DNA from: Azospirillum melinis
Lineage (GTDB): Bacteria; Pseudomonadota; Alphaproteobacteria; Azospirillales; Azospirillaceae
Assembly: GCF_013340935.1 (NCBI RefSeq)
Contig: NZ_WHOS01000068.1
Location: 1 to 37,905, forward strand
Reading direction: 5' to 3'
DNA length: 37,905 bases
The translations under genes and the position numbers were made by a program. The notes beneath the pieces are model-generated. The model saw only the letters and a program-made list of their open reading frames with translations, was not told where the DNA came from and did no database searches. The stretch's first letter is position 1. Every line of letters begins with the position of its first letter. Shown one piece after another: positions 32,900-37,905 of the stretch.

Positions 32900-34351
32900 T
32901 TGGCGACCATGGAAAAGAAGGCGATGCTGGGTCCGAAGGTGCGCCGCCTGCGCCGCGACCAGGGCCTGACCCAGGCGCAGATGGCTGACCAGCTCGGCAT
33001 CTCCCCCAGCTATCTGAACCTGATCGAGCACAACCAGCGCCCGGTCACGGTGCCGCTGCTGCTGAAGCTGGGCCAGCAGTTCGGCGTCGATCTCCAGGCC
33101 TTCGCCGAGGACGAGGAAAGCCGGCTGGTGGCCGGCCTGCGCGAGGTGTTCGCCGACCAGCTGTTCGACGGATCGGACATCAAGAACCAGGATTTCCGCG
33201 AGCTGGCGGCGGTGGCGCCGACGCTGGGGCAGGCGGTGGTGGCGCTCTATCGCGGCTTCCGCGGGGCGCGCGACGATCTCCAGGCCCTGGCGGAGCGGGT
33301 GGCCGACCGCGAGAAGCTGCATCTGGTGCAGGCCACCGGCTTCCCGCAGGACGAGGTGCGCGACCTGTTCCAGACCCATTCCAACCATTTCCCGGAACTG
33401 GAGGCGGCGGCGGAAAGCCTGTGGCAGGACGGCAAGCTGGAGCGCGGCGACCTTTATCGCGGGCTGGTCGACTGGCTGAACACCCAGCACAGCGTCCGCG
33501 TCCGCCTGCTGCCGTCGGAGGTGATGGGCTATGCAGTGCGCCGCTTCGACCGCCACAGCCGGCGCATCCTGCTGTCGGAGATGCTGGCGCCGTCGGGCCG
33601 CACCTTTCAGCTCGCCTGCCAGATCGCGCTGCTGCGGCACCGCGACCTGCTGAACGGCATCGTCGACGCCGCCAATCTGTCGGACGACGAGGCGCGGCGG
33701 CTGACCCGGATCGGGCTGGCGAACTATTTCGCCGCGGCGGTGCTGATGCCCTACGCCCGCTTCCATGAGGCGGCGACCCAGCTGCGCTACGACATCGAGA
33801 TCCTGCGGCGGCGCTTCGACGCCTCCTTCGAGCAGGTCTGCCACCGGCTGACCACCCTGCACCGGTCGGGGGCCAAGGGCGTGCCCTTCTTCTTCATGCG
33901 GGTGGACAGCGCCGGCAACGTGTCGAAGCGCTTCTCCGGCGCCGGCTTCCATTTCGCCCGCTTCGGCGGTGGCTGCCCGCGCTGGATCGTCTATGAAGCC
34001 TTCCGCACGCCGGGCAAGATCCACAGCCAGATGGCGGAGATGCCGGACGGCACCGCCTATTTCTCCATCGCCCGCACGGTGGTGAAGGCTGGCGGCGGCC
34101 ACCGCAGCCCGCCGCAGCAATTCGCGGTGGCGCTCGGCTGCGACGTCCAGCATGCGGCTCAGGTCACCTATGCGGACGGGTTCGACCTGTCTAACACCGA
34201 TGCGGCGACCCCGATCGGGGTGAATTGCCGGCTCTGCCCGCGGCTGGACTGCTCGCAACGGGCGTTTCCGCCGCTGAATCATCGGCTTATCGTCGATGAG
34301 AATTTGCGCGGCCTGTCGCCCTACCTGTTCGCGCCGCCCAGCGCCGAGTAA
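32900..34351 (+). CDS. ScfR/RamB-type transcriptional regulator (XRE HTH plus ImmA/IrrE-like domain)
   Basis: A 483-residue regulator of the short-chain fatty acyl-CoA regulator family. The XRE helix-turn-helix occupies about 10-70 (KVRRLRRDQGLTQAQMADQL, GISPSYLNLIEHNQRPVT). The middle contains an ImmA/IrrE-like region around RHSRRILLSEMLAPSGRTFQ and RIGLANYFAAAVLMPY; the usual HExxH zinc site is not evident. The C-terminal domain ends with the family's cysteine cluster NCRLCPRLDCSQRAFPP. Relatives control acetate, propionate and glyoxylate genes by sensing acyl-CoA. TTG 32900 has GAGG nine bases upstream; ATG 32909 lacks an RBS but is possible. It is divergent from aceA. Confidence 0.92.
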   Translation: MATMEKKAMLGPKVRRLRRDQGLTQAQMADQLGISPSYLNLIEHNQRPVTVPLLLKLGQQFGVDLQAFAEDEESRLVAGLREVFADQLFDGSDIKNQDFRELAAVAPTLGQAVVALYRGFRGARDDLQALAERVADREKLHLVQATGFPQDEVRDLFQTHSNHFPELEAAAESLWQDGKLERGDLYRGLVDWLNTQHSVRVRLLPSEVMGYAVRRFDRHSRRILLSEMLAPSGRTFQLACQIALLRHRDLLNGIVDAANLSDDEARRLTRIGLANYFAAAVLMPYARFHEAATQLRYDIEILRRRFDASFEQVCHRLTTLHRSGAKGVPFFFMRVDSAGNVSKRFSGAGFHFARFGGGCPRWIVYEAFRTPGKIHSQMAEMPDGTAYFSIARTVVKAGGGHRSPPQQFAVALGCDVQHAAQVTYADGFDLSNTDAATPIGVNCRLCPRLDCSQRAFPPLNHRLIVDENLRGLSPYLFAPPSAE

Positions 34352-34359
34352 GTCGTGAA

Positions 34360-34373
34360 TTGACCGGGATCAA
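34360..34373. promoter_or_regulatory. FNR/FixK-type box upstream of fpr
   Basis: TTGACCGGGATCAA matches the anaerobox pattern TTGAY-N4-RTCAA, and the dyad extends one base on each side (A...T). It lies nine bases after the ScfR gene stop and 216 bp before fpr, the next gene. This suggests control of fpr by a Crp/FNR-family oxygen or redox regulator (FixK, FNR, Aadr). No clear -10 was found downstream at the class II distance. Confidence 0.55.
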
Positions 34374-34588
34374 TGTTGTACGGCGGAATTCGTGTTGTTT
34401 GCCGGAAAGCCCGTCATTTGACTGGTATAAATCCGTGGCCTTCGACCGGGTTTGTTGATAGGTTTCGGCCGTTGCGTCGCGGCAGCTCCGCTCGTGTCAT
34501 CGCGCCGGCCACCTGAACGCAGCGTCCCGGACTTCTGTATTGAACATTGCCAACAGAGCTTGGCCTCGACAGGTTTTGGAACGCCCCC

Positions 34589-35362
34589 ATGAGCAACTTG
34601 ATCAAAGAGCGCGTGCTGACCGTTCACCACTGGACCGACACGCTGTTCAGCTTCACCACCACGCGCGATCCGTCCTTCCGCTTCCTGCCGGGGCAGTTCA
34701 CCATGATCGGGCTGGAGGTCGAAGGCCGGCCCCTGCTGCGTGCCTACAGCCTCGTCAGCGCGCATTACGAGGAGACGCTGGAGTTCTTCAGCATCAAGGT
34801 GCAGGACGGCCCGCTGACCTCGCGGCTCCAGCACCTGAAGGAAGGCGACACGCTGCTGGTGAACCGCAAGGCGACCGGCACGCTGATCACCGACAACCTG
34901 CTTCCCGGACGGAACCTGTATCTGCTGAGCACCGGCACCGGCCTGGCGCCGTTCCTCAGCATCATCAAGGATCCGGAGATGTACGAGAAGTTCGACCGGG
35001 TGATCCTGACCCACGGCACCCGCACCGTGGCGGAACTGGCCTATGACGACCTGATCCACCACAGCCTGCCGGAGAACGAGTTCTTCGGCGAGCAGGTGAA
35101 GGAAAAGCTGCTCTATTACCCGACCGTGACGCGCGAGCCCTTCCGCAACCAGGGCCGCCTGACCACACTGATGGAAACCGGCAAGATTTACGAAGACCTG
35201 GGCCTGCCGGAACTGGATGCCGAGAAGGACCGCGTGATGATCTGCGGCAGCCCGGCGATGCTGGCCGAGACCACCGCGATGATGGAAAAGCGCGGCTTCG
35301 TCATGGGCACCAACGGAGAGCCGGGCGGCTTCGTCATCGAAAAGGCATTCGTCGAACGCTGA
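34589..35362 (+). CDS. fpr: Ferredoxin-NADP+ reductase (bacterial subclass I)
   Basis: A 257-residue FAD enzyme exchanging electrons between NADPH and ferredoxin or flavodoxin. The FAD-binding motif is RAYSLVS (51-57) after LPGQFTMIGL; the NADP site includes STGTGLAPF (114-122), and VMICGSPAM is near the C-terminus. The end, EKAFVER, matches the short FVEK-type tail of the Azotobacter/Rhodobacter subclass. In this lineage it can supply reductant for nitrogen fixation or oxidative-stress repair. It stands alone, with an FNR-like box upstream and an intrinsic terminator downstream. Confidence 0.94.
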   Translation: MSNLIKERVLTVHHWTDTLFSFTTTRDPSFRFLPGQFTMIGLEVEGRPLLRAYSLVSAHYEETLEFFSIKVQDGPLTSRLQHLKEGDTLLVNRKATGTLITDNLLPGRNLYLLSTGTGLAPFLSIIKDPEMYEKFDRVILTHGTRTVAELAYDDLIHHSLPENEFFGEQVKEKLLYYPTVTREPFRNQGRLTTLMETGKIYEDLGLPELDAEKDRVMICGSPAMLAETTAMMEKRGFVMGTNGEPGGFVIEKAFVER

Positions 35363-35471
35363 AGCGAGCGGTGAAATTGGGGGCGGGGATGCAATTTCCC
35401 ACGGAATAAACTCCCCTGTCCGCCGGTTTACCAATCCGTGACGAAGGCACGTCACTCAATCCTTGACCGAC

Positions 35472-35505
35472 TGGGCGCGCCTCCTTTGGGGGGCGCGCCC
35501 ATTTT
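35472..35505 (+). terminator. Intrinsic terminator of fpr
   Basis: TGGGCGCGCC (35472-35481) and GGCGCGCCCA (35492-35501) pair, the stem continuing inward, and TTTTC follows on the plus strand. It lies about 110 bp after the fpr stop. A smaller palindrome, GTGACG-N6-CGTCAC (35438-35455), precedes it and may be a regulatory or structural element. Confidence 0.87.
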
Positions 35506-35597
35506 CTGTCCGCATCCGTGAATAAAATCGCCGTCCGGCCTGTTGGTGCGACGGTCACCGTTCAAACCGTCAAGCCTTTGGTGTAGACATCCCGCCC

Positions 35598-37379
35598 ATG
35601 CGCCTGATCCTCATCCTCGCCGCGATGATCGTCGCCGGCCTCGCGAATCTCGCCGTCTGGTCCCTGCCGAACCTGCCGGTGCCGCTCGACCCGCCGCCCG
35701 GCGGCAAGCTGCGCAGCGTGTCCTTCGCGCCCTTCCGCGATGGGCAGAGCCCGCTGACCGGCGTCCTGCCCTCCACCGCCCAGATCGAGGAGGACATCGT
35801 CGCCCTCGCGCCGCAGGTGGCCGGCATCCGCACCTACACCTCGCTGGAAGGCTTGCAGGTGGTGCCGGAACTGGCGCGCAAGCATGGCATGCAGGTCACC
35901 ATGGGGGCGTGGCTGTCCTCGCGGACGGACAAGAACGAGGCGGAGATCGCCTCGCTGATCGACCTCGCCAACCGCTATCCCGAAATCATCACCCGCGTCA
36001 TCGTCGGCAACGAGGTGCTGCTGCGCCGCGAGCTGACGCCGGAGCAGGTCGCCGGCTACATCGACCGCGTCAAGGCGGCGGTGAAGCAGCCGGTGTCCTA
36101 CGCCGACGTGTGGGAGTGGTGGCTGAAATACCCGCAGATCGCCGATCACGTCGATTACCTGACCATCCACCTGTTGCCCTATTGGGAGGACGTGCCGGCC
36201 GGCGTCGAGGCGGCGACCGAGCGCATCCGCCAGAGCTACCGCACCATCGCCCACCGCTTTCCGGGCAAGCCGATCCTGGTCGGCGAGACCGGCTGGCCGA
36301 CGCAAGGCCGCTCGCGCGGGGCCGCCGTGCCCGGGCTGGTCAACAAGGCGAAGTTCGTCAACGCCTTCGTCCGCATGGCCGAGCAGGAAGGCTTCGACTA
36401 CAACGTGATCGAAGCCTTCGATCAGGAATGGAAGGCCAAGCTGGAGGGCACGGTCGGCGGCCATTGGGGCCTGTACAACGCCGACCGCACGCCGAAATTC
36501 TCGCTGGCCGGGCCGGTCGTCGGCAATGTCGCGTGGCCCTGGCTGTTCGCGGCGTCGAGCGGGCTGGCGCTGGTGCTGCTGGGCGGGCTGTCGCTGCTGC
36601 GCCGCCATGTGCCGGGCACCGGCTGGGTGGTGCTGATCCTGCTGGCGCAGGCGCTGTCGACCCTCTATGTCCGCGCCGCTTTCCTGGCGGAGCATGGCAA
36701 GCATTATTGGCAGGACACCACGCTGGCCGTGGCGATGCTGGCGCTGACCGCTGCGCTGGCGCTGGCGGTGCTGCTGACCGCCCACCGCACGCTGGCGAGC
36801 GGCGGTCTGGCCAGCGAGCCGCTGGTCGGCCTGCGCCATGCCCGCCCGGCCCTGACCCGCACCGAGCGGGTGGGGCGGTGGAGCGCCGTCGCGCTCGGCG
36901 TCTCGGCGCTGGTCTGGTCGCTGCTGATCGTCTTCGACGGCCGCTACCGTGACTTCCCCAACCCGTACCTGCTGATCCCGGCGGTGGCGCTGCCGGCGCT
37001 GGGCCTGATCCGCGCCGCCCGCCGGCCGGTGGGGGCGGAGACGCGCGGCGCGCTGGGCATCGCCAGCCTGTTCCGTCCGGCCGTTCCCCTTGCCGACGGC
37101 GGGCCGAGCGGCCTGTGCGGCGCCGTCCGCCGTCTGCCGGTCGAGTCGGCTCTGGGGTTCGGATTGCTGCTGGCGGCGCTGCTGACCGTGGTGGCGGAGG
37201 GCTTCGTGCCGCTCGAATCGCTGATCTACGGCCAGCTGCCCTTCATGGAGGCGCTGCACGAGGTCGAGTGGACCCGGCCGAACTGGGAAGCGCTGGGTTG
37301 GGCAGCCTTGCAGGTCCTGCTGGCGCTGCCCTTCCTGGCCGGGGTGTGGAGCGCCCGGCGTCCGCTGCGGCGGATCTGA
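35598..37379 (+). CDS. Membrane-anchored glycoside hydrolase family 17-like protein (beta-1,3-glucanase or glucan transferase)
   Basis: A 593-residue protein. An N-terminal hydrophobic helix (3-23) is followed by an extracytoplasmic TIM-barrel-like domain to about residue 320. It has the GH17 pattern: acid/base Glu in VIVGNEVLLR (E139) and nucleophile Glu in LVGETGWPT (E230), with IRTYTSLEG earlier. The C-terminal 270 residues carry about seven to eight membrane helices. Homologues take part in making or remodelling periplasmic beta-1,3(1,6)-glucans; some are fused to a GT2 synthase, which is absent here. No clear RBS precedes ATG 35598. The gene converges with the small secreted-protein gene, stops 8 bp apart. 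Confidence 0.87.
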   Translation: MRLILILAAMIVAGLANLAVWSLPNLPVPLDPPPGGKLRSVSFAPFRDGQSPLTGVLPSTAQIEEDIVALAPQVAGIRTYTSLEGLQVVPELARKHGMQVTMGAWLSSRTDKNEAEIASLIDLANRYPEIITRVIVGNEVLLRRELTPEQVAGYIDRVKAAVKQPVSYADVWEWWLKYPQIADHVDYLTIHLLPYWEDVPAGVEAATERIRQSYRTIAHRFPGKPILVGETGWPTQGRSRGAAVPGLVNKAKFVNAFVRMAEQEGFDYNVIEAFDQEWKAKLEGTVGGHWGLYNADRTPKFSLAGPVVGNVAWPWLFAASSGLALVLLGGLSLLRRHVPGTGWVVLILLAQALSTLYVRAAFLAEHGKHYWQDTTLAVAMLALTAALALAVLLTAHRTLASGGLASEPLVGLRHARPALTRTERVGRWSAVALGVSALVWSLLIVFDGRYRDFPNPYLLIPAVALPALGLIRAARRPVGAETRGALGIASLFRPAVPLADGGPSGLCGAVRRLPVESALGFGLLLAALLTVVAEGFVPLESLIYGQLPFMEALHEVEWTRPNWEALGWAALQVLLALPFLAGVWSARRPLRRI

Positions 37380-37386
37380 AGTCAGG

Positions 37387-37881
37387 TCAGGTCCGGATCA
37401 GCCCGTCCTGCTTCGGCGTCTCCGGAGCAGGGACGGGGGCCGGGCCGGGCGCCGGAGCGGCGGGCGGCGTCAGCTGCCAGTTGTCCAGGGCCCGTTTCAG
37501 CGCGTCGAGCCCGGCACCGGCCGAGTTTTTCGCCTCGTCCGCCGCGCGGGTGATGGCGGCGCAGAGGTCGGCGCGGCGCTTGGGATCGTTGCGGCTCTCC
37601 TCCAGCGCGCGGCCGACATCGTCGGTCGTGCCGCCGCCCTTGGCGTCGGGCGGCACCGCCTTCGGGTCGATGCCCAGCAGCGGCAGCAGATACTCCCGCC
37701 CCTTCTCGCGCGCCACCGCCGCGGCTTTGTCGCCGAACCGCTCCGCCGCCGCGACTCCGGTGTCCCAGGTGCTGAGCGCCGCCGAGACGGTCGGGCTGCA
37801 CCGGCCGGCCGGATCGGCGGGCGGCACCGTCTGGGCGTGCAGCGGGGCGGCGCTCAGCAGCAGCGCGGTGAGCGCCGGCAT
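37387..37881 (-). CDS. Small secreted protein of unknown function (start may lie beyond the window)
   Basis: At least 164 residues. The N-terminus MPALTALLLSAAPLHAQ looks like the hydrophobic core and cleavage site of a signal peptide, but it lacks a basic start. The upstream codons to the window edge (reading PAPLRRLA) stay open and would supply it, so the real start is probably outside. The mature part has two Cys (CSPTVSAAL and RADLCAAI), probably a disulfide in a helical domain, and a Pro/Ala-rich tail (PPAAPAPGPAPVPAPETP). It is likely periplasmic. No family was recognised. Confidence 0.7.
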   Translation of the reverse strand: MPALTALLLSAAPLHAQTVPPADPAGRCSPTVSAALSTWDTGVAAAERFGDKAAAVAREKGREYLLPLLGIDPKAVPPDAKGGGTTDDVGRALEESRNDPKRRADLCAAITRAADEAKNSAGAGLDALKRALDNWQLTPPAAPAPGPAPVPAPETPKQDGLIRT

Positions 37882-37905
37882 GGCAAGGCGGCGGAGAGGG
37901 GCGGG

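Noticed and set aside
35557..35566. A CCGTTCAAAC half-site before the GH17 gene as part of the TorR-like regulon
   Set aside because: It is single, with no phased partner 20-23 bp away, and such 7-mers are expected by chance in 38 kb.

Overview
The window is a high-GC chromosome, chromid or plasmid segment from an alphaproteobacterium. Gene content and operon style (aapJQMP general amino-acid transporter, several chemoreceptors, an ScfR-type regulator beside isocitrate lyase, OxyR/AhpCF) best fit Azospirillum or a close Rhodospirillales relative; this is inferred from family knowledge, with no database search. The first 127 bases are not genomic. They end in a Nextera i5 index, read-1 adapter and transposon mosaic end, so the real sequence starts at about 128 inside a truncated livH, and the window begins at an unclean contig end.

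Layout. 128-2780: end of a branched-chain amino-acid ABC transporter operon (livH fragment, livM, livG, livF). 2956-12964: an amino-acid uptake and sensing island. On the minus strand, aapJ-aapQ-aapM-aapP is followed 32 bp later by an orphan OmpR-family response regulator and a strong intrinsic terminator. Downstream lies a second minus-strand unit, a PAS-containing chemoreceptor followed by an AapJ-like solute-binding protein. A membrane HisKA_2-type histidine kinase diverges from aapJ. Half-sites resembling TorR boxes, mostly spaced about 22 bp (one 44), precede both aapJ and the chemoreceptor gene, suggesting one regulon.

13075-20685: an HTH protein with a Pro/Ala-rich tail, an MFS exporter, a large FHA-domain protein, a DacB-like D-Ala-D-Ala carboxypeptidase, an orphan CheD and an endonuclease/exonuclease/phosphatase-fold protein. 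20713-22831: an SDR plus SnoaL-like pair diverging from a LysR regulator. 22980-27146: a small unknown protein, then the peroxide defence block ahpF, ahpC and divergent oxyR. 27247-29912: prephenate dehydrogenase and a second, canonical chemoreceptor. 30164-34351: a DJ-1/PfpI-like protein lacking its nucleophile, isocitrate lyase, and a divergent ScfR/RamB-type regulator with TTTGTAAA repeats between them. 34589-37881: ferredoxin-NADP reductase preceded by an FNR/FixK box, a membrane-anchored GH17-like glucanase and a small secreted protein at the window edge.

No tRNA, rRNA, CRISPR array, insertion sequence or prophage gene was recognised. Several gene ends carry related CCCTCTCC...GGAGAGGG palindromes of a dispersed intergenic repeat family.
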